Shown in pieces: positions 27,309-36,550 of a DNA stretch of 64,000 bases. Positions within the stretch are counted from its first letter, which is position 1. Every line of letters begins with the position of its first letter. The position numbers and the translations under genes were made by a program. Under the pieces are notes generated by a model. That model was not told the origin of the DNA. It made no database searches and saw only the letters and a program-made list of their open reading frames with translations. Origin of the DNA: Mesorhizobium loti R88b (GTDB lineage Bacteria > Pseudomonadota > Alphaproteobacteria > Rhizobiales > Rhizobiaceae); assembly GCF_013170845.1 (NCBI RefSeq), contig NZ_CP033367.1, forward strand, positions 4,217,001 to 4,281,000, in the 5' to 3' direction.

Positions 27309-28487
27309 TCAAAGCAGAATCTTGCGGACGAGCCTGACGCCGACCAGTGCCATATAGGCGGCGAAGAACAGGCCGAGCGACCAGCCGAAACCGGACGGAC
27401 CGAACGCATCCATGCCGATGCCGATCGCCTGCGGACCGAGCACCATGCCGACGCCGTAGCAGAGCACGAAGGCGGCGTTGGCGGATGCCAGTTCGTGGCC
27501 GGAAAGCTGCGAGCCGAGATGGGCAAGGCCGATCGTGTACATGGCAGCGACCACGCCGCCCCAGACGAACAGAAGGGCGGCCATCAAGTGCCAGTTCGAC
27601 GCAAAGAAGGGCATGAATATCGTGCCGGCAAGGCCGACGGTGGCGCAGGCGAGCAGCAGATAGCGGCGATCGCTGACACGGTCGCTGATCATGCCGATCG
27701 GAATCTGCAACAAAACGTTGCCGAGACCGATCATAGTCAGCAGCAGGGCTGCGTCCGCTTCGGAATAGCCGATGCGGTTGCCGTAGATGGGAAACAGAGC
27801 GAAACCGCCGGTTTCGACCGCGCCGAAGACCAGCACGGCGGCGGTGGCCGATGGCACCAGCCAGATGTAGCGTAGGAAATTGCTGGTTTCGCCATCGGCC
27901 ACAATGGTCGGGCTTTCGTTGCGTGCGGCCAGTACCGGTATCGCGGCCAGCGTCACCAGCCCGATGATGACGCCGAACGGCCTGAAGCCGGAACTGCCGA
28001 GATGGGCAAACAGCCAGGGTCCGGCGGCGAAGCCGAGCGACAGGACGGTGGCGTAAATGCCGAGGACAAGGCCGCGCCGGTGCGGCGGCGCCGAGGTGCT
28101 GATCCAGAATTCCGACAGGATGAACAGCACGGTCAGCGCGATATGCAGCACGATGCGCAGCGGGAACCACATCCAGAAATCGGGCGCGAAATGGAAGCCG
28201 ACAAAGGCCAGAACGCCGGCGGCAATCATGGCCACCATGGTCCAGGCGACGCCGAAGCGCATGGCGAGCGGGGTCGCCAGCGGTGCGCCGGCGATCGAGG
28301 CCAGGCCGGCGACGGCCGTGTTGAGGCCGATCATCGAGGCCGAATGGCCGCGCGTTTCCAGGATGACGCTGAGCAGCGGCATGCCGAGGCCAATGGCGAT
28401 GCCGACGACGCTGATCGACGAGATCGCCGCCACCATCGGCAGCCAGTGTACGCGTTCGTCGCCCTGTGGTTGGGTATCGACCGTCAT
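27309..28487 (-). CDS. MFS transporter
   Basis: A 392-aa inner-membrane protein with twelve hydrophobic helices. The loop 2-3 motif is degenerate, but GMISDRVSDRRYLL in the second half is a typical MFS loop. The first half has GLGMPLLSVILETRGHSASMIGLNTA. It resembles YfkF/YcaD-like permeases; the substrate is unknown. The start at 28487 (MTVDTQPQGDERVHW) excludes about 20 non-conserved upstream codons. A RIME-like repeat lies just upstream. From memory a similar MFS gene follows rpmG in Sinorhizobium. Confidence 0.87.
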   Translation of the reverse strand: MTVDTQPQGDERVHWLPMVAAISSISVVGIAIGLGMPLLSVILETRGHSASMIGLNTAVAGLASIAGAPLATPLAMRFGVAWTMVAMIAAGVLAFVGFHFAPDFWMWFPLRIVLHIALTVLFILSEFWISTSAPPHRRGLVLGIYATVLSLGFAAGPWLFAHLGSSGFRPFGVIIGLVTLAAIPVLAARNESPTIVADGETSNFLRYIWLVPSATAAVLVFGAVETGGFALFPIYGNRIGYSEADAALLLTMIGLGNVLLQIPIGMISDRVSDRRYLLLACATVGLAGTIFMPFFASNWHLMAALLFVWGGVVAAMYTIGLAHLGSQLSGHELASANAAFVLCYGVGMVLGPQAIGIGMDAFGPSGFGWSLGLFFAAYMALVGVRLVRKILL

Positions 28488-28505
28488 GGGATGCTGAATA
28501 CTCTG

Positions 28506-28571
28506 TCTGTTTGATCTTACGCAATTGCCGGCGGAAAACCGCGTCACTCTTTTCCTGGAATTGCCCTAGAG
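28506..28571. repeat. RIME-like palindromic element, copy 2 (half-length)
   Basis: About 66 bp that align with the right half of the element at 13061-13125: TTACGCAATT, then GGAAAACCGC, then CTTTTCC and GGAATTGC, ending in CTAGAG. The left half is missing. As in copy 1, the CTAG box supplies the stop codon of the neighbouring minus-strand gene (NUDIX, 28566-28568). Confidence 0.72.
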
Positions 28572-29306
28572 AAGTTCGCGGATGAAGCGGTTGCGGACAA
28601 GCCGGTAGAAGGGCACGGGACCGCCCGGTCGCAGCAGTGGATCATGGGCGAGGCGCTTTTCCAGCTCGTCCAGGATCATTCGGGTAATGTCGGGTATGTC
28701 GGCTTCCCTGGCCTTGGCAAGCGGCAACCAGACCAGTTCCTCGAGCTCGTTGGTTGGGCCGCCACCGGGCAGTTCAACGGCGACATCGTTGCGCCAGGCG
28801 CTGAAGAAACGCGTGTCGAAGCGGCGCACCCGGTTAGGCGGGGTGATGGCACGGGCGATGAAACGCAGCGTTTCGAGCGAAGGGCTTACGCCGTGTTCGA
28901 CAAAACCTTGCCAGTCACGCTTGTCGGTCGCAAAGGCGGCCTTCTGGCCGATCAGCAGCCCGGCTTCCTCGTAAGTCTCGCGAATTGCGGACAGCGCGAC
29001 AGCGCGGGCTCGCGCAGCACTGGTGCGACCGGGACCCGCAAGCAGCTTCGCTTCCTCATCGCGGTGCAATGCGGTGGCTGTGGCGATGCGGCTGTCGGCC
29101 GGATCGGTGCGGCCACCGGGAAACACGAACTTTCCAGGCATGAAGGCGTGGCCGGCGTGGCGGCGGCCCATAAGAACCAGAACCTCATCGCCCTTGCGGT
29201 CGAGAAGAATCAGCGTCGCGGCGTCACGCGGACGCAGGGGCCGGCCGCTATGTGCGGCAAGACCCTTGTCGAGCTTGTCGACGTCCGCCTTGGTCATTGC
29301 TTCCAT
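28566..29306 (-). CDS. NUDIX hydrolase
   Basis: A 246-aa cytoplasmic hydrolase of nucleoside-diphosphate-linked compounds. The NUDIX box is split: the glycine part is GKFVFPGGRTDPADSRIA and the catalytic helix is ALSAIRETYEEAGLLIG (RExxEExG), with about 35 residues in between, longer than in MutT and like the CoA-pyrophosphatase/NUDT7-related or NUDT19-type proteins. The substrate is unknown. Starts at 29306 or 29297 are both possible. The stop is inside a RIME-like repeat. Confidence 0.85.
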   Translation of the reverse strand: MEAMTKADVDKLDKGLAAHSGRPLRPRDAATLILLDRKGDEVLVLMGRRHAGHAFMPGKFVFPGGRTDPADSRIATATALHRDEEAKLLAGPGRTSAARARAVALSAIRETYEEAGLLIGQKAAFATDKRDWQGFVEHGVSPSLETLRFIARAITPPNRVRRFDTRFFSAWRNDVAVELPGGGPTNELEELVWLPLAKAREADIPDITRMILDELEKRLAHDPLLRPGGPVPFYRLVRNRFIRELL

Positions 29307-29380
29307 GCGCTGGACCTAGCGGAAAGTTCTTGCAAACGAAAGTGGCCTTTCACGGTCGGTACGTTGCGCCAGAGGGCGCG

Positions 29381-29836
29381 CTAGGTTCCGGGATGCGGCT
29401 CGATCCCATCCTTTTCGTCACCGAAGCCGTGCATATAGAACGCCCATTGCAGTCCGATGACGGCGCCTTTTACAGGCTGAAGCAGGGCAACCGACAAAAT
29501 AATGGTCAAGGGCACCCAGATGAGGATGTGCTGCCAGGTGGCCAAGTCGGATGTCGCCTCCACGCCCATGAAAGCGCCGAGAACGATGTGGCCGACGATG
29601 ACGATGACCAGATACGCCGGCAGGTCGTCCGCGCGATGGTGATGGATTTCCTCGCCGCAGACGCTGCAGGTCTCGACGGTCTTGGTGAAGCCGCGAAACA
29701 GCTTGCCTTCGCCGCAGTTCGGGCAGCGGCCCAAAAAGCCGCGCTTCATCGCCGTCCACAAGGGGCGGGCAACCCGGCCGGTGTGATGTTCGCCGCCGAA
29801 AACCTGTTCTTGTATCCCTAATTCTTTTGGCATCAT
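29381..29836 (-). CDS. DUF983 family membrane protein
   Basis: A 151-aa protein with a zinc-ribbon-like segment (GRCPNCGEGKLF and ETCSVCGEE) followed by two hydrophobic helices (AYLVIVIVGHIVLGAFMG and ILIWVPLTIILSVALLQPV). This is the DUF983 layout, an alphaproteobacterial family sometimes found near cytochrome oxidase genes, function unknown. The ATG overlaps the RNase R stop (ATGATG across TGA at 29833-29836), and a second ATG three bases on also fits the AGGAGA ribosome site, so translation is coupled to rnr. Confidence 0.88.
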   Translation of the reverse strand: MMPKELGIQEQVFGGEHHTGRVARPLWTAMKRGFLGRCPNCGEGKLFRGFTKTVETCSVCGEEIHHHRADDLPAYLVIVIVGHIVLGAFMGVEATSDLATWQHILIWVPLTIILSVALLQPVKGAVIGLQWAFYMHGFGDEKDGIEPHPGT

Positions 29837-32139
29837 CGTCTCCTGCCGCGCGAGCCCGGTCGCGATTGCGACGCACGGGCGCGGCCCTTGGCCTTGTGAA
29901 ACGACTTGCTGGAGCCTGGCAGGGGCTTCGGGTCGGTCAACATCTCGAAGCGCATCGCGCCGGCCATTGGTGCCACCTCGATGAGCCGGACCTCGACCCG
30001 GTCCGCGAGTTGGTAGCCTTTGCCGGTGCGTTCTCCGAACAGGGAGCGGGCCGTTTCATCGTATATATAGTAATCGCCGCCCAGAGTTGACACCGGGATG
30101 AAGCCATCTGCGCCAAACTGCGGCAATTGGACAAAAAGTCCTGATTTGGTGACGCCGGAGATGCGGGCGTCGAACCGGTCGTCGATGCGCTCGGCAAGAT
30201 AGGCCGCGATCAGCCGGTCCACCGTGTCGCGCTCGGCGGCCATGGCGCGCCGCTCCGTGCCGGAGATCAGGACCGCAACGTCTTCGAGCCGCGCCTCCTC
30301 ATCCTGCGTCAGACCGCCCGGACCGAGGCCGAGTGCGGCGATAAGCCCGCGATGCACGATCAGGTCGGCGTAGCGGCGGATCGGCGAGGTGAAATGCGCG
30401 TAGCGCTTCAGGTTGAGGCCGAAATGGCCGATGTTCTTCGGCGAGTATTCAGCCTGGCTCTGCGAACGCAGTACCACCTCGTTGACCAGCGCCTCATTGT
30501 CGGCGCCACGCACGCGTTCCAGGATGCCGTTGAACTGAGCAGGCCGCATCTGCGCGCCGCGCGCCAGCGACAGGCCAAGCGTCTGTAGGAACTCGCGAAG
30601 CGATTCCTGCTTGGCGAGCGACGGCGCATCGTGGACGCGGTAGACCAGCGCCTGCTTCTTTGCCTCCAGCGTCTCGGCGGCGGCCACATTGGCCTGGATC
30701 ATGAATTCTTCGATCAGCTTGTGGGCGTCGAGCCGTTCCGGCACGATGACGCGATCGACCGTGCCATCCGGCTTGAGCAGGATCTTGCGCTCCGGCAGGT
30801 CGAGTTCGAGCGGCTGGCGGCCGTCGCGACCACGCTTCAGGATCGCATAGGCGTCCCAGAGCGGCTTCAGCACCGTGTCGACGATCGGGGCGGTCTTGTC
30901 ATCGGGCGCGCCGTCGATCGCGGCCTGTGCCTGCTGGTAGGCAAGCTTCGCCGCGGATTTCATCATCACGCGATGGAAAGAGTGCCTGATCTTGCGGCCA
31001 TCGGCGGAGAAGGTCATGCGCACCGCCAACGCCGGGCGGTCCTGGCCTTCGCGCAGCGAGCAGAGATCGTTGGAAATGCGCTCGGGCAGCATCGGCACGA
31101 CGCGGTCCGGGAAATAGACCGAATTGCCGCGCTTCAGCGCTTCGCGGTCCAGTGCCGTGCCATAGCGGACATAGGCCGCGACATCGGCGATCGCCACGGT
31201 GGCGATCACGCCGCCGGGGTTCTTCTCGTCGAGGTCGGGCGTGGCAAAGACGGCATCGTCATGGTCCTTGGCGTCGGCCGGATCGATGGTGACCAGCGGC
31301 AGGTCGCGCCAGTCTTCGCGATGATCCATGGTCGCTGGCTTGACAGCTTCGGATTCAGCGATGACGTCGGCCGGGAAGATGTGCGGGATGTCGTGGGCGT
31401 GGATGGCGATCATCGAGACCGCCTTTTCGCTGGTCAGCGAACCCAGCACGTTGAGTACTTTGGCGCGAGGAAGCCCAAAGCGGGAGGCGCGCGCGGGCTC
31501 GACTTCGACCAGGTCGCCATTTTTGGCGCCGTTCTGGAATTCCTTGTCGACGATCAGCTCGGGCTGGCGGCGTTCCACCGGCTCGATGCGGAATGTGCCG
31601 TCCTGCAGCACGCGGAAGACGCCGAGCACTGCATCGGTCCGCTTCTCGAAAATCTTCATCACCCGGCCGGTATAGGCAGGTCCTGTTGGCTCATCGGTCG
31701 GAAAGGTCTTGGCCAGCACGCGATCGCCAATACCGGGCGCCGGTCCATTGCCGCTGCGCGAAACCCGGATCGAGACTACGGGTGGTTCGCCGGGGCCGAC
31801 TGCCTCGGCCGGATGCGCCAGCAAGATGCCATCGCCGTCGCGGCCAAAAATGTCGAGCACGGCGACATGGGGCAGGGCGCCCACGCGGGCCAGCTTTTTG
31901 CGCTCCTTGGTCAGGACACCTTCGTCCTGCAGGTCGCGCAAAATATCCTTCAGCCAGATGCGGTCATCGCCGCGCAGCGCGAACGCCTTGGCGATGTCGC
32001 GCTTTCCGGCACGATCGGGATTTTCGGCGATGTAGCGCAGGATTTCGTCACGCGAGGGCTTATAGTCATCCTTGACCTTGGCTCTCGTGTCGGCGGTGCG
32101 TGGATCGCCGTGGCTTCTTCCGGTGATCCTGCGCGCCAC
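29833..32139 (-). CDS. rnr: Ribonuclease R (3'-5' exoribonuclease)
   Basis: Degrades structured RNA from the 3' end. The protein is 768 aa. It has an N-terminal winged-helix/cold-shock region (residues 1-250), the catalytic RNB domain with TIDPADAKDHDDAVF, whose aspartates bind the catalytic metals, and NSVYFPDRVVPMLPERISNDLCSL, then FTSPIRRYADLIVHR, and a C-terminal S1 domain (ARISGVTKSGLFVQL). A basic tail ends the protein. It starts seven bases downstream of the topA stop, so topA-rnr-DUF983 form one operon. Confidence 0.95.
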   Translation of the reverse strand: MARRITGRSHGDPRTADTRAKVKDDYKPSRDEILRYIAENPDRAGKRDIAKAFALRGDDRIWLKDILRDLQDEGVLTKERKKLARVGALPHVAVLDIFGRDGDGILLAHPAEAVGPGEPPVVSIRVSRSGNGPAPGIGDRVLAKTFPTDEPTGPAYTGRVMKIFEKRTDAVLGVFRVLQDGTFRIEPVERRQPELIVDKEFQNGAKNGDLVEVEPARASRFGLPRAKVLNVLGSLTSEKAVSMIAIHAHDIPHIFPADVIAESEAVKPATMDHREDWRDLPLVTIDPADAKDHDDAVFATPDLDEKNPGGVIATVAIADVAAYVRYGTALDREALKRGNSVYFPDRVVPMLPERISNDLCSLREGQDRPALAVRMTFSADGRKIRHSFHRVMMKSAAKLAYQQAQAAIDGAPDDKTAPIVDTVLKPLWDAYAILKRGRDGRQPLELDLPERKILLKPDGTVDRVIVPERLDAHKLIEEFMIQANVAAAETLEAKKQALVYRVHDAPSLAKQESLREFLQTLGLSLARGAQMRPAQFNGILERVRGADNEALVNEVVLRSQSQAEYSPKNIGHFGLNLKRYAHFTSPIRRYADLIVHRGLIAALGLGPGGLTQDEEARLEDVAVLISGTERRAMAAERDTVDRLIAAYLAERIDDRFDARISGVTKSGLFVQLPQFGADGFIPVSTLGGDYYIYDETARSLFGERTGKGYQLADRVEVRLIEVAPMAGAMRFEMLTDPKPLPGSSKSFHKAKGRARASQSRPGSRGRRR

Positions 32140-32145
32140 GCTGTC

Positions 32146-34770
32146 CTACCCTTTTTTCTTCGCGGCCGGTTTCTTGGCCGCTGTTTTCTTGGCGGCGGGC
32201 GCCTTGGTTGCCGCTGCCGCCTTGCGGAACGGCTTCTTGCCGCCGCCGCCCTTGGCTTCCTTCTCGGCAATCAGCGCCAGCGCATCCTCGATCGTCACCG
32301 ACTGCGGATCCTTGCCTTTCGGCAGCGTGGCGTTGACCTTGCCGAAATTGACGTAAGGCCCGTATTTGCCGTCGCGCACGACGATCTTGCCGCCGCCGTC
32401 CGGATGGTCGCCAAGCTCCTTGAGCGCAGCGGCAGTGCCGCCATTGCGGCCGCCCTTGCCCTTCGACTGCTTCTCGGCAATTACCGTGACGGCGCGGTTG
32501 AGGCCGATCGAGAACACATCCTCGATGCTGTCGAGATTGGCATAGGTGCCATCGTGCAGCACGAACGGGCCGTAGCGGCCGAGCCCGGCCGAGATCATCT
32601 TGGCCGTTTCGGGATGCTTGCCGATATCGCGCGGCAGCGCCAGCAGGGCCAGCGCCTTCTCATGGTCGATGGAGTCGGGCGTCCAGCCCTTGGGCAGGCT
32701 GGAGCGCTTGGCTTCCTTGCCGTCGCCGCGCTGCAGATAGGGGCCGAAGCGGCCCGAGCGCAGCGTGATTTCCTCTGCCGTGTAAGGATCCTTGCCCAAC
32801 ACCTTGGTGCCGTCATCGCCGCCGCCATTCTCGCCATTCGGGTTGGCGGCGTCGCCGAGCTGGCGGGTAAACGAGCATTCCGGATAGTTCGAGCAGCCGA
32901 CAAAGGCGCCGAACTTGCCGAGTTTCAGCGACAGATTGCCGGTGCCGCATTTCGGGCAGATGCGCGGGTTCGAGCCGTCTTCCCGCGTTGGAAAGACCAG
33001 TGGCGCCAATTCCTCGTTCAGAGCATCGAGGACGTCGGTGACGCGCAGTTCCTTAATGTCGGCGACAGCGCCGGAAAAATCCTTCCAGAAATCGCGCAGC
33101 ACGTCCTTCCAGGCGAGCTTGCCGTCGGAAATCTCGTCGAGCTTTTCCTCGAGCGAGGCAGTGAAATCGTATTCGACGTAGCGCTCGAAGAAGCTTTCCA
33201 GGAAGGCGGACAGCAGACGCCCCTTGGCCTGCGGCACCAGCCGGCGCTTGTCGATGGTGACGTAGTCGCGGTCTTCCAGCGTCTTCAGGATCGCGGTGTA
33301 CGTTGACGGGCGGCCGATACCGAGCTCTTCCAGCTTCTTGATCAGCGACGCCTCGGAATAGCGCGGCGGCGGCTCGGTGGTGTGCTGGGTGGCGTTGATC
33401 GCCTGACGGGCAAGCTGCTCGCCGGCCCGGATTTCCGGCAGACGGCGGTTTTCCTCGTCTTCCGCGTCATCGTCCTTCTGGTCGGTGTAGGCGGCAATGA
33501 AGCCGTCGAAGCGAACGACGGAACCAACGGCGCGCAGCTCCGCCGTGCGGGCACCGTTCACCGCCTCGATCTCGACCGTGGTGCGCTCGATTTCGGCCGG
33601 CTGCATCTGGCTTGCGATAGCCCGCTTCCAGATCAGCTCATAGAGCCGCATCTGGTCGGAATCGAGATATTGGCGGACCGATGCCGGGGTGCGCATGAAA
33701 TCCGTCGGGCGGATGGCTTCGTGCGCTTCCTGGGCATTCTTGGCCTTGGCAGTGTATTGGCGCGGCTTCTCCGGAAGGTATTTCGGGCCGAATTCCTTGG
33801 CGATGGCGTCGCGGGCAGCGTCGATCGCCTCGGGCGCCATCTGCACGCCGTCGGTTCGCATATAGGTGATCAGGCCGGTGGTCTCGCCGCCGATCTCCAT
33901 GCCTTCATAGAGCCGCTGCGCCACCTGCATGGTGCGCGTGGCGGAGAAGCCGAGGCCCGACGAGGCCGCCTGCTGCAGCGTCGATGTGGTGAAGGGCGGA
34001 CCGGGATTGCGCTTGTTCGGCTTGGCTTCGACGGACAGCGCCTTGAAGGTGGCACCCTCGAGCATCGCCTTGATGTCGTCGGCCTGCGCCTTGTTGGCAA
34101 TGTCGAGCTTTTGCAGCTTCTTGCGCTCGAACGCAGTCAGCCGCGCCTCGAAAGTGTCGTTGCGCGGGGTGCCGAGCAGAGCTGCGATCTGCCAGTATTC
34201 CTCGCGGATGAAGCGTTCGATCTCGGATTCGCGGTCGCAGACAAGACGCAGCGCCACCGACTGGACTCGGCCGGCCGAACGAGCGCCCGGCAGCTTGCGC
34301 CACAGCACCGGCGACAGCGTGAAGCCAACGAGATAGTCGAGGGCGCGACGGGCCAGATAGGCATCGACCAGCGGCGCATCGATCTGGCGCGGATTGGCCA
34401 TCGCCTCCAGCACAGACGATTTGGTGATGGCGTTGAAGACGACGCGGCTGACCGGCTTATCCTTCAGCACGCGCTTCTGCTTCAGCACTTCCAGCACATG
34501 CCAGGAAATAGCTTCGCCTTCGCGATCCGGATCGGTGGCGAGGATCAGGCCGTCGGCATCCTTGACCGCGTTGGCGATATCGGAGAGGCGCTTGCCCGAG
34601 GCCGTGTCGACCGCCCAGGACATGGCGAAATCCTCGTCAGGACGCACCGAGCCATCCTTGGCCGGTAAATCGCGGACGTGGCCAAACGAGGCCAGAACCT
34701 TATAGTTCTTGCCGAGATACTTATTGATTGTCTTCGCCTTGGCCGGCGATTCGACGACGACGACGTCCAT
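32146..34770 (-). CDS. topA: DNA topoisomerase I
   Basis: Type IA topoisomerase that relaxes negative supercoils. The protein is 874 aa. The TOPRIM domain begins MDVVVVESPAKAKTINKYLG, with DPDREGEAISWH as its acidic motif; the active-site tyrosine is in GLITYMRTDG. The C-terminal part has one clear cysteine cluster (CPKCGTGNLSLKLGKFGAFVGCSNYPEC, a zinc ribbon) followed by topoisomerase C-terminal repeats (GRYGPFVLHDG, DGKYGPYVNFG). A Lys/Ala-rich tail of about 30 residues ends the protein, as in other rhizobial TopA. It is first in the topA-rnr-DUF983 unit. Confidence 0.96.
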   Translation of the reverse strand: MDVVVVESPAKAKTINKYLGKNYKVLASFGHVRDLPAKDGSVRPDEDFAMSWAVDTASGKRLSDIANAVKDADGLILATDPDREGEAISWHVLEVLKQKRVLKDKPVSRVVFNAITKSSVLEAMANPRQIDAPLVDAYLARRALDYLVGFTLSPVLWRKLPGARSAGRVQSVALRLVCDRESEIERFIREEYWQIAALLGTPRNDTFEARLTAFERKKLQKLDIANKAQADDIKAMLEGATFKALSVEAKPNKRNPGPPFTTSTLQQAASSGLGFSATRTMQVAQRLYEGMEIGGETTGLITYMRTDGVQMAPEAIDAARDAIAKEFGPKYLPEKPRQYTAKAKNAQEAHEAIRPTDFMRTPASVRQYLDSDQMRLYELIWKRAIASQMQPAEIERTTVEIEAVNGARTAELRAVGSVVRFDGFIAAYTDQKDDDAEDEENRRLPEIRAGEQLARQAINATQHTTEPPPRYSEASLIKKLEELGIGRPSTYTAILKTLEDRDYVTIDKRRLVPQAKGRLLSAFLESFFERYVEYDFTASLEEKLDEISDGKLAWKDVLRDFWKDFSGAVADIKELRVTDVLDALNEELAPLVFPTREDGSNPRICPKCGTGNLSLKLGKFGAFVGCSNYPECSFTRQLGDAANPNGENGGGDDGTKVLGKDPYTAEEITLRSGRFGPYLQRGDGKEAKRSSLPKGWTPDSIDHEKALALLALPRDIGKHPETAKMISAGLGRYGPFVLHDGTYANLDSIEDVFSIGLNRAVTVIAEKQSKGKGGRNGGTAAALKELGDHPDGGGKIVVRDGKYGPYVNFGKVNATLPKGKDPQSVTIEDALALIAEKEAKGGGGKKPFRKAAAATKAPAAKKTAAKKPAAKKKG

Positions 34771-35138
34771 GAGGTCTCATTATCAGCTGTGATGCGGCAG
34801 AAGAATTCCGCTGCGCGCGACGAAATCTCGGTTCTGTATGTCGCTCACATGGCCGCGCTTTTGCATCCGGTCAAGGGGAAGCGCCCAAATTGCAAGGCTG
34901 TCCGCAGCAATACACTCTAAGAGTGTATGGAGAAAATCGCAGAATTTTGGCTTTCGGGGATGATGGCGCGGAGTAGGCGGAAACAGCCCGTTTCATGTTC
35001 GGCGAGTCGATGCGTTCCACCACACACAGGATAGCGACCAGATATCACCCTCTCACAAAAAACCGGCCGCCGGCTGCATGGAGGGTGCCCGGCGACCAGT
35101 TGATATCCCACCTAGTAAGCGGGAATAGGCTTCGAGGC
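34771..35138. other. 368-bp intergenic region upstream of topA
   Basis: No coding frame that looks real. It should hold the topA promoter. The one clear structure is the inverted repeat at 34910-34928. The remainder shows nothing I can name. Confidence 0.5.
34910..34928. promoter_or_regulatory. Operator-like inverted repeat upstream of topA
   Basis: ATACACTCT, one base, AGAGTGTAT: perfect 9-base arms around a single base. The size and AT-rich arms suit a dimeric regulator. It is 140 bp upstream of topA and 211 bp downstream of the COG4315 gene. The binding protein is unknown; a weak terminator is a less likely alternative because the stem has no T run and almost no loop. Confidence 0.4.
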
Positions 35139-35516
35139 TCAGTCGGCCTTGACGATGTGCCAGACGTCGGCGACACCGTCGCCGGTCACGTCGCCAGCCT
35201 TCTTGTCCTTGATGAAGGTGTAGACCGGCTTGCCGTCATAAGCCCACATCTTGGTGCCGTCGGTGCGGTCGACAACGCTCCATTCGTCGTCGGCCTTGGC
35301 GCCGGCCTCGGCCTTCAGCGGCGGCCAGTTGGCGGCGCATTTGTCGTAGCAGTTGGTCTTGCCCTTCTCATCCTTGTCATAGGTATAGAGCGTCATGCCA
35401 TTGGCATCGGTGTAGATCTTGGTGCCATTGACCTCGGCTTCCTTCCACGCTTCGGCGGCGAAGGAAGCGGCGGTGCTCAGCAAAAGTGCTGCCAGCCCTA
35501 TGGTTATGGTTTTCAT
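35139..35516 (-). CDS. COG4315-type secreted protein (Lipoprotein_15 repeats)
   Basis: A 125-aa periplasmic protein. The signal peptide is MKTITIGLAALLLSTAASFA; no lipobox cysteine is present, so it is soluble rather than a lipoprotein. Two repeats of the family are visible: GTKIYTDANGMTLYTYDKDEKGKTNCYDKC and TKMWAYDGKPVYTFIKDKKAGD. The two cysteines (NCYDKC) are conserved in the family. Function is unknown. It is divergent from ccdA with a gap of about 270 bp. Confidence 0.85.
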   Translation of the reverse strand: MKTITIGLAALLLSTAASFAAEAWKEAEVNGTKIYTDANGMTLYTYDKDEKGKTNCYDKCAANWPPLKAEAGAKADDEWSVVDRTDGTKMWAYDGKPVYTFIKDKKAGDVTGDGVADVWHIVKAD

Positions 35517-35785
35517 GGAAATCTCCCTGGCTGATACTTGGAGACACGCGGGAAATCGCGGCCTCGCAGTGTCAACGCCTGCCGGTCACGGTATCTTCCC
35601 GAGGGGACCGGGAATCGATCGCCGGCAGGCCGGTAACAATTCTCCCGCTCCGTTCGTACTTGGATGGTGGCGCAGCGGGATTCCCGGCCGGTGCGATTGC
35701 CGACAGCGACCGGTTGCCACACATTGGTGATTGGCGCACAGGCCAGAGCGCCGCTATATCGTCGCCAAACAGTCGGAGCTTTGGA

Positions 35786-36532
35786 ATGGCATTGGACATC
35801 GGCTATGTCAGCGCGGTCGGGGCGGGCGCCATCTCGTTCCTGTCGCCTTGCGTGCTGCCGCTGGTGCCGCCCTATCTCTGCTATATGGCCGGTGTGTCGG
35901 TCGACGATTTCCGCGGCAATGCGGGTGCGACGGCGCGTGAAGGCGCGCGCGGCGCACTGCTCTATTCCTCGATCGCTTTCGTGCTCGGCTTTTCGACCGT
36001 TTTTGTAGCGCTTGGCGCGGGCGCCTCGACCATCGGCCGGCTGCTGCGCGTCTGGCAGGAACCGCTGGCGATGGGGGCCGGTGTGCTGATCATCCTGATG
36101 GGCCTGAATTTCCTCGGCATATTGCGCATTCCGCTGTTGTCGCGCGAGGCGCGCTTCCAGTCGCAGGGCAAGCCCGCCAGTGCCGTCGCCGCCTATGTCA
36201 TGGGCCTGGCCTTCGCGTTTGGCTGGACGCCCTGCATTGGCCCGGTGCTGGGGCCGATCCTGACGCTGGCCGGCGGCCGCGAAACGGTGGGCGAGGGCGC
36301 GCTGCTGCTCGCCGCTTATTCGCTCGGGCTTGGCATACCCTTCCTGATCGCAGCGCTGTTTTCCGGCGCCTTCATGCGCTTCCTCGGCAGGTTCCGTGTC
36401 CATCTCGGCCGTGTCGAAAAGGCGATCGGCGCATTGCTGGTTGTCGCCGGCGTGTTTTTCCTGACCGGCGGCGTGCAGACAGTGTCTTACTGGCTGCTGG
36501 AGAATTTCCCGGTGCTGGGACGGCTGGGATAG
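35786..36532 (+). CDS. ccdA: Cytochrome c biogenesis protein CcdA (thiol-disulfide electron carrier)
   Basis: A 248-aa inner-membrane protein with six hydrophobic helices that passes electrons from cytoplasmic thioredoxin to periplasmic thiol-disulfide proteins. The two reactive cysteines sit in the expected pseudo-repeated contexts: SFLSPCVLPLVPPYLCYMAG in helix 1 and FGWTPCIGPVLGPIL in helix 4. The start at 35786 (MALDIGYVSAV) is supported by GGAG at 35774. Upstream codons in frame are not protein-like. No other cytochrome c maturation gene is adjacent. Confidence 0.92.
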   Translation: MALDIGYVSAVGAGAISFLSPCVLPLVPPYLCYMAGVSVDDFRGNAGATAREGARGALLYSSIAFVLGFSTVFVALGAGASTIGRLLRVWQEPLAMGAGVLIILMGLNFLGILRIPLLSREARFQSQGKPASAVAAYVMGLAFAFGWTPCIGPVLGPILTLAGGRETVGEGALLLAAYSLGLGIPFLIAALFSGAFMRFLGRFRVHLGRVEKAIGALLVVAGVFFLTGGVQTVSYWLLENFPVLGRLG

Positions 36533-36550
36533 CGACTCTCGTGATTGCTA

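Noticed and set aside
27283..28524. 413-codon minus-strand frame overlapping the MFS gene
   Set aside because: Same strand, different frame; Arg/His-rich and not membrane-like, while the other frame has twelve helices.
30631..33306. 891-codon open frame antisense to rnr and topA
   Set aside because: Spans two well-supported genes and their junction; composition typical of shadow frames.
35577..35630. Inverted repeat GCCTGCCGG/CCGGCAGGC between the COG4315 gene and ccdA
   Set aside because: Arms are 36 bases apart and GC-rich; could be chance, and no conserved box accompanies it.
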